Notes: generated from the letters alone by a model not told the origin. 64,000 nucleotides of DNA from Solwaraspora sp. WMMA2056 (GCF_030345095.1 NZ_CP128360.1:5394001-5458000); one strand, 5' to 3'. Shown: positions 33,594-41,787, counted from the stretch's first letter. A program made the numbers and translations.

Positions 33594-34006
33594 CGTGGGT
33601 CCGCCTTTCCCGATTCGTTCATCAGCATGACGGCCTCGGCCTCGGCGAGCAGTGCCCCGTCGGCGTCGACGGCGGTCCACCGCAGCTCGGCCACGACCTT
33701 GCCACTGGAGGTGCTCCGGCTGGCAAGGCGCTCGATCCGCACCCGCAGCGTGGTGCCGGCCCGGACCAGCCGATGGAACCGCATCCGGCGCAGCTCCAGC
33801 AGCGCGATCGCGTCGTCGAGCTGCCCGGACTGCTCGGCCAGGCCGCCCATCAGCAGCAGCACCGCCTGGCCGGGCAGCGGCGGGCCACCGTCCCTGCCCG
33901 GGTCGGGCGGGTTGAACAGCGGATGCGTGTAGCCGCCCCGACCGATCAGGGTGTCGACCAGCTCCGCGGTGACGGTGACCGACGGTTCAGCCGAGGTCGC
34001 GGACAT
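33590..34006 (-). CDS. Hotdog-fold protein
   Basis: The 138-residue protein fits a single hotdog domain: VDTLIGRGGYTHPLFNPPDP, then LPGQAVLLLMGGLAEQSGQL and RAGTTLRVRIERLASR. The MaoC Asp/His dyad is not clearly present, so a thioesterase-like or accessory binding role is as likely as a hydratase. It overlaps the upstream hydratase gene by 20 bases. Confidence 0.65.
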   Translation of the reverse strand: MSATSAEPSVTVTAELVDTLIGRGGYTHPLFNPPDPGRDGGPPLPGQAVLLLMGGLAEQSGQLDDAIALLELRRMRFHRLVRAGTTLRVRIERLASRSTSSGKVVAELRWTAVDADGALLAEAEAVMLMNESGKADPR

Positions 34007-34793
34007 CGACGTCCCCCCAGACCGGCTCGCGCTTGTCGACGAACGCCCGATAGCCCTCGGCCACCTCGGGCACCTCCTCGTGCAGCCGGGAGAACATCTC
34101 GCGCTCGTAGCGCAGGCCCTCCTCCAGCGTCATCGTGTGCACCGAGTTGAGCAGCCGCTTGGTGATCGCCATCGCCGGTCGGGACCGGCCGCGCAGCGAC
34201 GACAGCAGTTTGCCGACCTCGTCGTCGAGCTGCGCCCGTGGTGCGCTGGCCAGCGCGACCCCCCACTGCACCAGCTCCGGCCCGCGCAGCCACAGCGGGG
34301 TGAGCATCAGCGCCTTGGCCCGCTGGTCGCCGAGCTTGCGCGGAGCACGCTGGCTGGAGCCGGCCCCGGGCGGCATGCCGAACTCCAGGTGGATGTCGCC
34401 CACCTTCGCCTCGTCGGCGGCGATCACGAAATCACAGGCCAGGATCAACTCGAAGCCACCGGCGCGGGCGAGGCCGTTGACCCGGGCGACGACCGGTACG
34501 CCGAGCCGCTCGATCCGACGCAGTACCGCGTGGTACGAGCGCAGGAACGGCAGGAAGATCCGCTGTGGATCGGCGAAGCAGGATTCCAGGAAGTCGATGT
34601 CCATGCCGACGCTGAACGCCCGGTCCCCCACTCCGGTGATCACCACGGCCCGCAGGGTGTGATCGACCTCGGCGGCGGCCAGGGCGGCGTCCAGTCCGGC
34701 GATCGCCGCCGGCGTCAGGCTGTTCATCGTCTCCGGGCCGTCGAGGACGATCGTCATCACCTGGTCGTCGGTGGCGTACCGTACGTCGGTCAC
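33987..34793 (-). CDS. Enoyl-CoA hydratase/isomerase family protein
   Basis: A 268-residue crotonase-fold enzyme. The first oxyanion loop is DRAFSVGMDIDFLES (about 57-71); the second is NGLARAGGFELILACDFVIA (about 107-126), with family end DIHLEFGMPPGAGSSQRAPR. The helical C-terminus has SVHTMTLEEGLRYEREMF. It could hydrate an enoyl-CoA, shift a double bond or cleave a ring. GTG 34793 overlaps the cupin gene by four bases. Confidence 0.85.
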   Translation of the reverse strand: MTDVRYATDDQVMTIVLDGPETMNSLTPAAIAGLDAALAAAEVDHTLRAVVITGVGDRAFSVGMDIDFLESCFADPQRIFLPFLRSYHAVLRRIERLGVPVVARVNGLARAGGFELILACDFVIAADEAKVGDIHLEFGMPPGAGSSQRAPRKLGDQRAKALMLTPLWLRGPELVQWGVALASAPRAQLDDEVGKLLSSLRGRSRPAMAITKRLLNSVHTMTLEEGLRYEREMFSRLHEEVPEVAEGYRAFVDKREPVWGDVDVRDLG

Positions 34794-35737
34794 GTCGTCG
34801 TCTCCCCCACCTTGACGAACAGTTCGACGTCGGTGTCGGCGACGAACGCGGGTGCCGGCACCCCGGCCGGTACGTGCACCAGCGAGCAGGCGGTCAGGGT
34901 CCGCCCGGCGACCGTCGCCGTCCCGCCGGTGGTGACGAAGAACCGTTCCCGGTCGACCGGCCGCGGCGTGCCGGTGTAGCCGGCCGGCAACCGGACCAAC
35001 GCGCTGCATGCCCCGGTGGCCACGTTGCGGCTCAGCGGCTTGCCGACCGGCACGGTCGGCGACGCGACGCCCGCCGGGCCGACCTCCGGGACCGCCGGCG
35101 TCACCGGCCCGGCCGTCACCGGCAGACCGAGTACGCCGGGGTCGAGGCCCGACCATCGGGCGTCGATCGGTGCCCAGGGCAGGTGCCGCGACTCGACCCG
35201 GCGCAGGTACCCGCGCGGTCCGACGCCGTCGGCGTGCGCGCCGGTCCCGCCAGCCGCGCCGGTCCCGCCAGCCACGGCGATGGCCTGCTCCCCGGCCTGG
35301 TGGTCCGGGCAGACCACCCGGGTCACCCGGTCGCTGCCCTCGCTGGCGACCGCACCCTCCATGCAGAGGATGTTCTCGAATCCCTCGTCGCTCCAGGCCT
35401 TGTGCACCCAGCCCGGCGGACGCCAGAAGTAGTCCCCGGCGATCAGCCGGCCTTCGGCGCTGAGTTCGGCGGCACCGTCGAGGAAGTACGCCTCCTCGAC
35501 GCTGTCGTGGTACGCCTCGCTGAGGTCGCGGTAGCCGGCGACGGCCCGGACGTGATCGATCCGCCGGGTGCTGTCGCGGTCCAGCCACAACGACCGCATC
35601 CAGTACCGGGACAGCAGTTCACGCACCTGGTCGGGGTCGCCGCCGAAGTTGTCGCGGAAGGCGGGCTCCATCGAGTCGTACACCTGCTCGCCGTTGACCC
35701 ACGGCACGTCCTCGGCGTCGACGATCGTGACTGTCAT
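34790..35737 (-). CDS. Two-domain cupin protein
   Basis: The 315-residue protein shows two cupin-like halves: residues about 60-150 (SVEEAYFLDGAAELSAEGRL followed by IAGDYFWRPPGWVHKAW, with Glu and a PPGWVH motif) and about 230-315 (RERFFVTTGGTATVAGRTLT, HVPAGVPAPAFVAD). Between them is a Gly/Ala linker with a short tandem repeat. Bicupins include dioxygenases and decarboxylases; only some metal ligands are recognisable, so no reaction is assigned. A GGAGGT site precedes ATG 35737. First gene of its unit; the operator/promoter lies about 53 bases upstream. Confidence 0.65.
   Translation of the reverse strand: MTVTIVDAEDVPWVNGEQVYDSMEPAFRDNFGGDPDQVRELLSRYWMRSLWLDRDSTRRIDHVRAVAGYRDLSEAYHDSVEEAYFLDGAAELSAEGRLIAGDYFWRPPGWVHKAWSDEGFENILCMEGAVASEGSDRVTRVVCPDHQAGEQAIAVAGGTGAAGGTGAHADGVGPRGYLRRVESRHLPWAPIDARWSGLDPGVLGLPVTAGPVTPAVPEVGPAGVASPTVPVGKPLSRNVATGACSALVRLPAGYTGTPRPVDRERFFVTTGGTATVAGRTLTACSLVHVPAGVPAPAFVADTDVELFVKVGETTT
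35240..35275. repeat. Two copies of an 18-base tandem repeat in the cupin linker
   Basis: GCCGGTCCCGCCAGCC recurs after 18 bases (35240-35255 and 35258-35273). It encodes a repeated six-residue AGGTGA-type linker between the two cupin domains. Confidence 0.6.
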
Positions 35738-35789
35738 CCGGGTACCTCCACCTCCCGCCGCCACCGGCGGGTGCGCCCACGGTCTCAAA

Positions 35790-35803
35790 CTAATATGTCT
35801 GAC
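35790..35803 (-). promoter_or_regulatory. GTCAGAC operator at the cupin-ligase unit
   Basis: Read on the minus strand, GTCAGACATATTAG matches GTCAGACAAATAAG at the 14-gene operon in 12 of 14 positions, including the position directly in front of the presumed -10 box (TATTAG). No strong -35 box is evident. It lies about 53 bases upstream of ATG 35737. Confidence 0.6.
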
Positions 35804-35933
35804 GTTAAGCGGAACGATATCGGCGACCAGCGTCCGGAGCCGGCTCTGTTTCCACTTGGTAAACCGGGAACTGCCAGCAAAGAGGCACTTCCTGACCACA
35901 CTCTGCCGGCGGGAGACCCGGTCTGGCAAGACC

Positions 35934-35963
35934 TTGACAGCCGCCATCCCTATTCATCAGACT
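35934..35963 (+). promoter_or_regulatory. Promoter with operator for the MFS gene
   Basis: TTGACA (35934-35939), 18 bases, CAGACT (35958-35963), then TTTTG. ATCAGAC (35956-35962) overlaps the -10. The same layout, TTGACA-N18-CAGACTTTTG, occurs at 39282-39253 on the other strand. The site is about 23 bases upstream of GTG 35986. Confidence 0.6.
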
Positions 35964-35985
35964 TTTGCCCGGAAGGCGGTGGCCG

Positions 35986-37260
35986 GTGTCGACCTCTCCG
36001 CTGGAGGAACCCTTACGGCGCGGCGACGCGACCGACAGCCCGGTCATCGGCGACCGGCGAGCGCCGACGACCGGATCGGCGTACCCGCCATCGGCGCGGA
36101 TGGCCGCCGCCTCCGGCGCGCTGATCCTCGTCGCCGTACTGGGCAGCTTCGCCGCCTCGCCGCTGTTCGCGATCTACGCCGACCGCTGGGCGCTGACCCC
36201 GGCGCAGGTCGCCGTGGCGTTCGCCGGCTATCCCGTCGGGGTGATCCTGGTCGTCACGCTGCTCGGCGGCCTGTCCGACCTGATCGGCCGGCGGGCGGCG
36301 ATGTTCGGCGGCGTCGCACTGGTGCTGGCGGCGTGCCTGGTGACCGCCACCGCGACGTCGCTGCCGGCGCTGGTCGCCGGGCGGATCGTGCAGGGGATGG
36401 CGACCGGCATGGTCAGCGCCACCACCGCCGCCGCGCTGTTGGACTTCCACCCTCGGGGCACCCGGGCGGGCACCCTGACCCATTCGGTCTGCACCACTCT
36501 CGGCATGGGGCTCGCACCGCTGATGTCCGGGCTGCTCGCCGACCACACCCGGTACCCGCTGGTGCTGCCGTTCGTCGTCATCGGCGCGGCCGCCCTGGTG
36601 CCGCTGACCCTGCTGGTCCGCACGCCGCCCGACCGCCGGACGACGCAGCGGGTCCGACTGGTCCGCGCGGTCCGGGTCCCCCGCGACATCCTGCTGCCGT
36701 TCAGCATCGCCGCCTGCTCGCTGATGACCCTCAACGGCTGCATGGCGCTGTTCGGAACCTTCGGCTCCCGGATCCTCGCCGAAGGCGCCGGCGTCACCGC
36801 CGCCGGTGGCGCCGGCGGACTGCTCACCCTGCTGATCGGCATGACCCTGCTGTCCCAGGTGCTGCTGAACCGGCTCGACGCGACCCGGTCGCTCTGCTTC
36901 GGCGTCGTGGCGATCACCGCCGGCGCGGGGGCCACCGCGCTCGCCCTGCACCTGGGCAGCCCGGCCGTCACCGTCACCGGGGCCGTACTGATCGGCTTCG
37001 GTGGCGGGCTGACGCTGCTCGGCGCCACCAGGCTGATCGGCGAGTCGGCACCGATCCACCGGCGGGCGGAGATCTTCGCGGCGTGGATGGTGGCCGCCTT
37101 CGCCACGCTCGGCGGCAGCTCACTGCTCAGTGGCGTCGCGTTGACCGGCGCCTCGCTGCCGGCGGTGCTGACCGTCGCGACCGGCGTCATCGCCCTGCTC
37201 TGCGCGTACACGCTGGTCGCCGCCACGGTCCACGGCCGACGCCGGCGCGCACGGCGCTGA
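35986..37260 (+). CDS. MFS transporter
   Basis: The 424-residue membrane protein has about 12 predicted spans. The cytoplasmic loop 2-3 motif GGLSDLIGRRAAMFGG is the MFS signature. An AR-rich N-terminal tail (about 40 residues) precedes the first span. It may export a pathway product or import the substrate. GTG 35986 is preferred over TTG 35965 because the latter would lie inside the promoter/operator and the former has AAGGCGG before it. Divergent from the cupin-ligase unit, convergent with the nitronate monooxygenase. Confidence 0.85.
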   Translation: MSTSPLEEPLRRGDATDSPVIGDRRAPTTGSAYPPSARMAAASGALILVAVLGSFAASPLFAIYADRWALTPAQVAVAFAGYPVGVILVVTLLGGLSDLIGRRAAMFGGVALVLAACLVTATATSLPALVAGRIVQGMATGMVSATTAAALLDFHPRGTRAGTLTHSVCTTLGMGLAPLMSGLLADHTRYPLVLPFVVIGAAALVPLTLLVRTPPDRRTTQRVRLVRAVRVPRDILLPFSIAACSLMTLNGCMALFGTFGSRILAEGAGVTAAGGAGGLLTLLIGMTLLSQVLLNRLDATRSLCFGVVAITAGAGATALALHLGSPAVTVTGAVLIGFGGGLTLLGATRLIGESAPIHRRAEIFAAWMVAAFATLGGSSLLSGVALTGASLPAVLTVATGVIALLCAYTLVAATVHGRRRRARR

Positions 37261-37271
37261 GCCCCGGCCCG

Positions 37272-38414
37272 TCAGTCGCTGGCGCGAGCGGGGTCGTCGC
37301 TGGCATCGTCGTCGGCCAGGGCGGTGAGGTCGCCGACCGCGTCGGCCATGCCGGTCCGCAGGTCGTCCAGCACACTGGCGACGGAACGCACCCGGTCCAC
37401 CAGGCCGACCGCCTGACCCGCCGCCGAACCCATCACCGGCGTGACCTGGTGCTCGAACGAGCTGACCACGGCGTCGCGGGCCAGCAGTTGCTGCACTGGG
37501 GAGGCCAGTGGCGCCGGGGCGTCCGGTTGCCGCCAGGCCCGGGTCCACGCGGTGCTCAGCTGCCGGGTCGGCTTGCCGGTGTACGACGTCGTCTTCGCGG
37601 TGTCGGTGGCCGCCGCCGTCACGATCTTGTCCTTGACGACCGGGTCGAGGTCGCTCTCGGCGGTGGCGAGCCAGATCGATCCCGTCCACACCGCCTGGGC
37701 GCCCAGTGCCAGCGCGGCGACCACCTGGCGGCCGGTGGCGATGCCGCCGGCGGCGACGACCGGCACCTCACCGGCGGCGGCCACCACCTGCGGCACCAGC
37801 ACCATCGAGGTGATCTCTCCGGTGTGCCCGGCCGCCTCGTAGCCCTGGGCGACGATCACGTCGACGCCGGCGGCCAGTTGGTGCCGTACGTGTCGTGGGT
37901 CGCCGACCAGGCCGGCGACCAGCATGTCGAGTTTCGTCGCGGCGGCCCGCACCGGGGCGGGCGGCGGCCCGAGCGCGCTGGCCACCAGCCGCACCGGGTG
38001 GGCCCGTACGACCTCCCACAGCGCGTACGCGTTCGCATGGGTCATCAGGTGGTCGATCTCGGTCGGCATCCCGCCGAGCCGGGTCCGGCCAGGTTCACTG
38101 CGGCGCAGCGGAATACCGAGTCGGGTCCGCAACCCGGCAACGAAGTCCTGGTGCCCGGCCGGGATCTGGGCGAGCAGGTCGGTCGGGTCGTCACCGGCGG
38201 ACCTGGCGGGAAAGAGCAGGTCGACACCGTACGGGGAACGTCCGCACTCGCGGTCGAGCCAGGCGAGATCCTGCTCGAGGTCGTCCGGGGACATCGAGGC
38301 CGCGCCGAGCACCCCGAGCCCACCGCCCCGGCTGACCGCCGCCACCACGTCGCGGCAGTGGCTGAAGGCGATCACCGGCAGGCCGATGCCGACCCGTCGA
38401 CACAGCGGGGTCAC
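37272..38414 (-). CDS. Nitronate monooxygenase family (NMO/2-nitropropane dioxygenase-like)
   Basis: A 380-residue FMN-dependent TIM-barrel protein. GGGLGVLGAASMSPDDLEQDL (start of the phosphate-binding part), VDVIVAQGYEAAGHTGEITS (with the conserved GH), then VPVVAAGGIATGRQVVAALA and LGAQAVWTGSIWLATAES are typical. NMOs oxidise nitronates, but many relatives are enoyl reductases or unknown. Its C-terminal 80 residues are longer than the core family. GTG 38414 overlaps the racemase-like gene (GTGA). Confidence 0.83.
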   Translation of the reverse strand: MTPLCRRVGIGLPVIAFSHCRDVVAAVSRGGGLGVLGAASMSPDDLEQDLAWLDRECGRSPYGVDLLFPARSAGDDPTDLLAQIPAGHQDFVAGLRTRLGIPLRRSEPGRTRLGGMPTEIDHLMTHANAYALWEVVRAHPVRLVASALGPPPAPVRAAATKLDMLVAGLVGDPRHVRHQLAAGVDVIVAQGYEAAGHTGEITSMVLVPQVVAAAGEVPVVAAGGIATGRQVVAALALGAQAVWTGSIWLATAESDLDPVVKDKIVTAAATDTAKTTSYTGKPTRQLSTAWTRAWRQPDAPAPLASPVQQLLARDAVVSSFEHQVTPVMGSAAGQAVGLVDRVRSVASVLDDLRTGMADAVGDLTALADDDASDDPARASD

Positions 38415-39235
38415 GACGACGTGCCCAGGGTCACCGCGCAGACCTCGCAGCCGTCGTCGTCGACGGTGCAATTCGAGCCCGGCTGCACCGCGACACCCAG
38501 GTAGGCGTCGACCAGCGCGCTGACCGCGCCGAGCCGGCCGGTCGGCGGCACCGGTCGGGTCGCGGCGAGGGCCGCGGCGTGCCCGGCTGCCAGTCCGACG
38601 ACCGACGGGTCGACGATCTCGATGCCGACCCGGCCGGCCACCTCGGCGGTCACCGGGGTCATGCAGGTGCAGCCGAAGAAGATCAGGTCGGTGCCGTCCC
38701 GGTCGGCGGCCCGCAGGCACGCGGCGGAGATGGCGTCGACGACGACGGTCTCGCCCCGGGCCATCCGTGCCTTGACCCCGGCGTCGGTGCCGACCCGGTC
38801 CAGTTCCGTCTCGTCGGACAGGTAGTGCACCCCGGCGGCGAGGGCACCACCGGCGCACCTGCTCAGCCGCTCGGCGTAGAGGTAGTCCATCGAGGCGGGC
38901 CAGACGGTGACGATGCTGAACCGCCGACCGAGCCGGGCCGCCCAGGCCAGGGACGCCTCGCCGGCACCGACGATCGGCACCGAAGTGGCGGCGCGCAGCC
39001 GGTCCACGCCGTAGTCGCCGAACGTGTCGATGTAGACGGCGTCGCAGCCGGCGGCGATCGCAGCCTCGGCGACGTCGACCGTGCCGACCTCGGTGAGCAG
39101 GTGCTCGTACGGGGTACGGGCGAACCGGCGCAGCCGTGGATCGACGAGTTCGGTGACGAGGCCGGGTGGATCGGGCAGCACCGGGGCCCGCTTCGCGTCG
39201 GAGTTGATGACCGCCAGCCGTCGCAGCTCACTCAT
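38411..39235 (-). CDS. Asp/Glu racemase superfamily protein with only one active-site Cys
   Basis: The 274-residue protein belongs to the Asp/Glu/hydantoin racemase superfamily. The C-terminal catalytic Cys is present in FFGCTCMTPVTAEVAG (about 199-214). The N-terminal Cys of two-base racemases is missing: the segment is DAVYIDTFGDYGVDRLRA with Thr in its place. One-Cys members include arylmalonate decarboxylase, which keeps only the C-terminal Cys. A decarboxylase or isomerase role is therefore as likely as racemisation. GGGAGGT precedes ATG 39235, and the promoter/operator lies directly upstream. Confidence 0.8.
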   Translation of the reverse strand: MSELRRLAVINSDAKRAPVLPDPPGLVTELVDPRLRRFARTPYEHLLTEVGTVDVAEAAIAAGCDAVYIDTFGDYGVDRLRAATSVPIVGAGEASLAWAARLGRRFSIVTVWPASMDYLYAERLSRCAGGALAAGVHYLSDETELDRVGTDAGVKARMARGETVVVDAISAACLRAADRDGTDLIFFGCTCMTPVTAEVAGRVGIEIVDPSVVGLAAGHAAALAATRPVPPTGRLGAVSALVDAYLGVAVQPGSNCTVDDDGCEVCAVTLGTSS

Positions 39236-39252
39236 GTCGACCTCCCGCCAAA

Positions 39253-39282
39253 AGTCTGACTTATCAAGGTCGGCAGTGTCAA
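39253..39282 (-). promoter_or_regulatory. Promoter with palindromic operator for the racemase-NMO unit
   Basis: Minus strand: TTGACA (39282-39277), 18 bases, CAGACT (39258-39253). AAGTCTGACTT (39252-39262) is a perfect 11-base palindrome around the -10 box. This is the clearest copy of the operator and overlaps the promoter, as expected for a repressor. Confidence 0.7.
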
Positions 39283-39356
39283 CGACTGCGTCTACCTCGA
39301 CTTCTAGCTGGATTTATGCTTGGGAGCAAAAAGTCGGATCTCTAACGAACGGGAGA

Positions 39357-40661
39357 TCAGCCGGTCTCGGCGGCCATGGCCTCGACGGCGGCGAGCCGGC
39401 GGCGCAGATGGTCGCGGTCCGGTTCGCTGCCGGCCAGCTGCAACGCCTGCCGGTAGGCGCCCGCCGCGTCGGCGTGCCGGCCGAGCCGGTGCAGCAGGTC
39501 GGCCCGCGACGCCGGATAGAGGTGGTAGGTGCGCAGCCTCGGATCCCCGACGAGCTCGTCGAGCAGCACCAGGCCGGCGGCCGGGCCGTCGCGCATGGCG
39601 ACCGCCACCGCCCGGTTCAACGCCACCACCGGCGAGGGCGCGACCCGCATCAGTACGTCGTAGAGGGCGACGATCTGCGGCCAGTCGGTGCCGGCGAGGT
39701 CGGGTGCCTCGTCGTGCAGGGCGGCGATCGCGGCCTGCAACCCGTACGGACCGGGTGGGCCGCCGGTCAACGCCACCCGGGCCAGGGCACACCCTTCGTC
39801 GATCATCGGTCGGTCCCACCGGTCGCGGTCCTGCTCGTCGAGCAGGACGACGGCCCCGTCCGGGCCGGTCCGGGCGTGCCGGCGGGCGTGCACCAGCAGC
39901 AGCAACGCCAGCAGTCCGGCCACCTCCCGTTGCGCGGGCAGCAGCCGCCGCAGGATGCGGGCCAGCCGGATGGCCTCCTCGGCCAGGTCCAGTCGTTGCA
40001 GGTCCGGGCCGGAACTGGCCGCGTACCCCTCGGTGAAGATCGAGTACACCGCCTGCAGGACGCCGGGAAGGCGCTGCGGCAGCTCGTCGACGCCGGGAAC
40101 CCGGAACGGGATACGGGCGTCGCGGATCTTCCGTTTCGTCCGGACGATCCGCTGGGCCATGGTCGCCTCCGGCACCAGGAAGGCCCGGGCCACCTCGGCG
40201 GTGGTCAGCCCGGCCAGGCAGCGGAGGGTCAGCGCCACCCGGTCCTGCGCGGTCAGCGCCGGGTGGGCGCAGGTGAAGAAGAGCGCCAGGCGGTCGTCTG
40301 GCAACTCCTGGTCGCCGTCGGCCGCCGGCGCCGGATCGGCCCGGTCCGCCTCGGCCTGCAGGACGGCCAGCCGTAGTGCCAGGTTGCGGTCGCGCCGGAT
40401 CCGGTCGACCGCCCGGCGCCGGGCGGTGGTCAGCAGCCAGGCGCCGGGTCGGGTCGGTACGCCGGAGACCGGCCAGTGCCGCAGGGCCGCCTCGACTGCC
40501 TCGGCGGCGACCTCCTCGGCCAGGTGCAGGTCACCGAAGCGGCGTACCAGGGTGGCGAGCAGCCGGCCGTGCTCCTCCCGGAACACGGCCTCCACCGAGG
40601 TCCGCACCGCGGCGACGGCTTCCTCGTCGCCATGGTGCTCCCGCCGCCCGTCGGTGACCAT
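39357..40661 (-). CDS. ECF sigma factor, ECF42-like, with C-terminal helical-repeat domain
   Basis: The 434-residue protein has an ECF core in the first 175 residues: sigma-2 with HLAEEVAAEAVEAALRHWPV followed by RPGAWLLTTARRRAVDRIRR (about 47-90), and sigma-4 with LTLRCLAGLTTAEVARAFLV (about 142-161). The rest (about 180-434) is a TPR-like extension with VYSIFTEGYAASSGPDLQRL and ALNRAVAVAMRDGPAAGLVL, the hallmark of ECF42. This group has no anti-sigma factor; the C-terminal extension is thought to control it. The DGPF gene upstream is the usual neighbour and target. Confidence 0.88.
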   Translation of the reverse strand: MVTDGRREHHGDEEAVAAVRTSVEAVFREEHGRLLATLVRRFGDLHLAEEVAAEAVEAALRHWPVSGVPTRPGAWLLTTARRRAVDRIRRDRNLALRLAVLQAEADRADPAPAADGDQELPDDRLALFFTCAHPALTAQDRVALTLRCLAGLTTAEVARAFLVPEATMAQRIVRTKRKIRDARIPFRVPGVDELPQRLPGVLQAVYSIFTEGYAASSGPDLQRLDLAEEAIRLARILRRLLPAQREVAGLLALLLLVHARRHARTGPDGAVVLLDEQDRDRWDRPMIDEGCALARVALTGGPPGPYGLQAAIAALHDEAPDLAGTDWPQIVALYDVLMRVAPSPVVALNRAVAVAMRDGPAAGLVLLDELVGDPRLRTYHLYPASRADLLHRLGRHADAAGAYRQALQLAGSEPDRDHLRRRLAAVEAMAAETG

Positions 40662-40667
40662 CCGCGC

Positions 40668-41021
40668 TCACATCCCGAAGTCGGCGACCGGCCGCACCTG
40701 CACGGACCCGCCGTCGCGGGCACCGGGCGAGCGGGCCGCCCAGTCCAGGGCGACGTCGAGGTCCGGCACGTCGATGATGTCGTACCCGCCGAGCACCTCG
40801 CGGGCTTCGGCGAACGGCCCGTCGGTGACGACCCGTTGCCCGTCGGGGTCGACCTTCACCGACGTGCAGGTGGTCAGGTCGGCCAGGGCGTTGCCGCTGA
40901 CCCAGATCCCGGCGTCCTTCATCTCCTTGTCGTACGCCATCCAGTCCTCGACCGTGCACTGCGGCACGGTCGGCTCGGGGGCGTCGGTGGGCGCGCTGAC
41001 GAACAGCAGCATGTACTTCAT
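40668..41021 (-). CDS. DGPF/YCII-domain protein
   Basis: A 117-residue YCII-like protein containing VVTDGPFAEAREVLGGYDII (about 64-83), the DGPF motif that names the family. A GAGGAG site precedes ATG 41021. DGPF genes are conserved partners and targets of ECF42 sigma factors, which fits the sigma gene six bases downstream. The biochemical function is unknown. It begins MKYMLLFVSAPTD. Confidence 0.9.
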   Translation of the reverse strand: MKYMLLFVSAPTDAPEPTVPQCTVEDWMAYDKEMKDAGIWVSGNALADLTTCTSVKVDPDGQRVVTDGPFAEAREVLGGYDIIDVPDLDVALDWAARSPGARDGGSVQVRPVADFGM

Positions 41022-41096
41022 GGTTCTCCTCGCTGAGGCGTACGTCGCCATCTGCGGTAACGACGATCGGCGACCGGCCGGATCGACACCACCACC

Positions 41097-41741
41097 TCAA
41101 CCGTCTTGAGACCGACCCGGGCCGGCGTCGTCGGTTTCGGCGAGGATGCCGTAGAGCTTGCGGCGGGTCTCGTCGAGCACCCGGACCGCCCGCTCGCGCT
41201 GCTCCGCGTTGCCGTTCATCAGCACGTGCCGCAGCACCTGCATCGTCTGCATCCCGGACTCGCGCACATCGTGCCAGCTGTCGACGGTCTCCGGGGCGAG
41301 CTCGGTCCACGGGGCGGCCTGCGCCGCCTGCTCGGCCTCGGGCCGACCGGCGTCGGTGAGCGCGTAGCGCTTGCGTCCGCCGCCGGCGCCTTCGGCAGTG
41401 CCGACGATCAGGCCCTCGTCCTCGAGTAGTTGCAGGGTGGGATAGATGGAGCCGGGGCTGGGGCGCCAGGCGCCCCCGGTGCGGGAGTCCAGTTCCTGGA
41501 TCATCTCGTAGCCGTGCATCGGCCCGTCGACGAGCAGGGCCAGCACCGCGGCCCGCACGTTGGGTCGCCGCCGCCGACCGCCACCTCGGCCACCGCCGCC
41601 CATGCCCCGGCCACCGAACGGGCCGCCGGGCCCGAATGGCCCGCCCGGTCCGCCGGGTCCACCGAAGCCGGGCCCGAAGGGTGGGAACCCGGCGCCGCGC
41701 AGGAAGGCCCCTGGGCCACCCCGTGATCTGTCGCGTCTCAT
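41097..41741 (-). CDS. PadR family regulator with Gly/Pro-rich N-terminus
   Basis: The 214-residue regulator has a low-complexity N-terminal arm (about 8-60) of repeated G-G-P and F-G-G units with arginines, then a PadR winged helix (about 62-140): VRAAVLALLVDGPMHGYEMI, SPGSIYPTLQLLEDEGLIVG and GRKRYALTDAGRPEAE. A C-terminal helix dimerises. The arm may add non-specific DNA or ligand contacts. GGAGGT precedes ATG 41741. Divergent from nrdAB; a palindrome 33 bases upstream may be its own operator. Confidence 0.88.
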   Translation of the reverse strand: MRRDRSRGGPGAFLRGAGFPPFGPGFGGPGGPGGPFGPGGPFGGRGMGGGGRGGGRRRRPNVRAAVLALLVDGPMHGYEMIQELDSRTGGAWRPSPGSIYPTLQLLEDEGLIVGTAEGAGGGRKRYALTDAGRPEAEQAAQAAPWTELAPETVDSWHDVRESGMQTMQVLRHVLMNGNAEQRERAVRVLDETRRKLYGILAETDDAGPGRSQDG

Positions 41742-41773
41742 GTAAACCTCCACTGAAGGATCGTTGATACGTT

Positions 41774-41787
41774 CACGATATATCGGG
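41774..41787. promoter_or_regulatory. Palindrome between padR and nrdAB
   Basis: CGATATATCG (41776-41785) is a perfect palindrome; the wider CACGATATATCGGG agrees with the NrdR-box pattern CAC-W-ATATAT-W-GTG at 11 of 14 positions. It may be an NrdR box for nrdAB or a PadR operator; sequence alone does not decide. Confidence 0.4.

Noticed and set aside
39333-39339. GTCGGAT as a further copy of the catabolic operator.
   Set aside because: Mismatched in the second half-site and not placed at a promoter; E at 39252-39262 already explains the unit.
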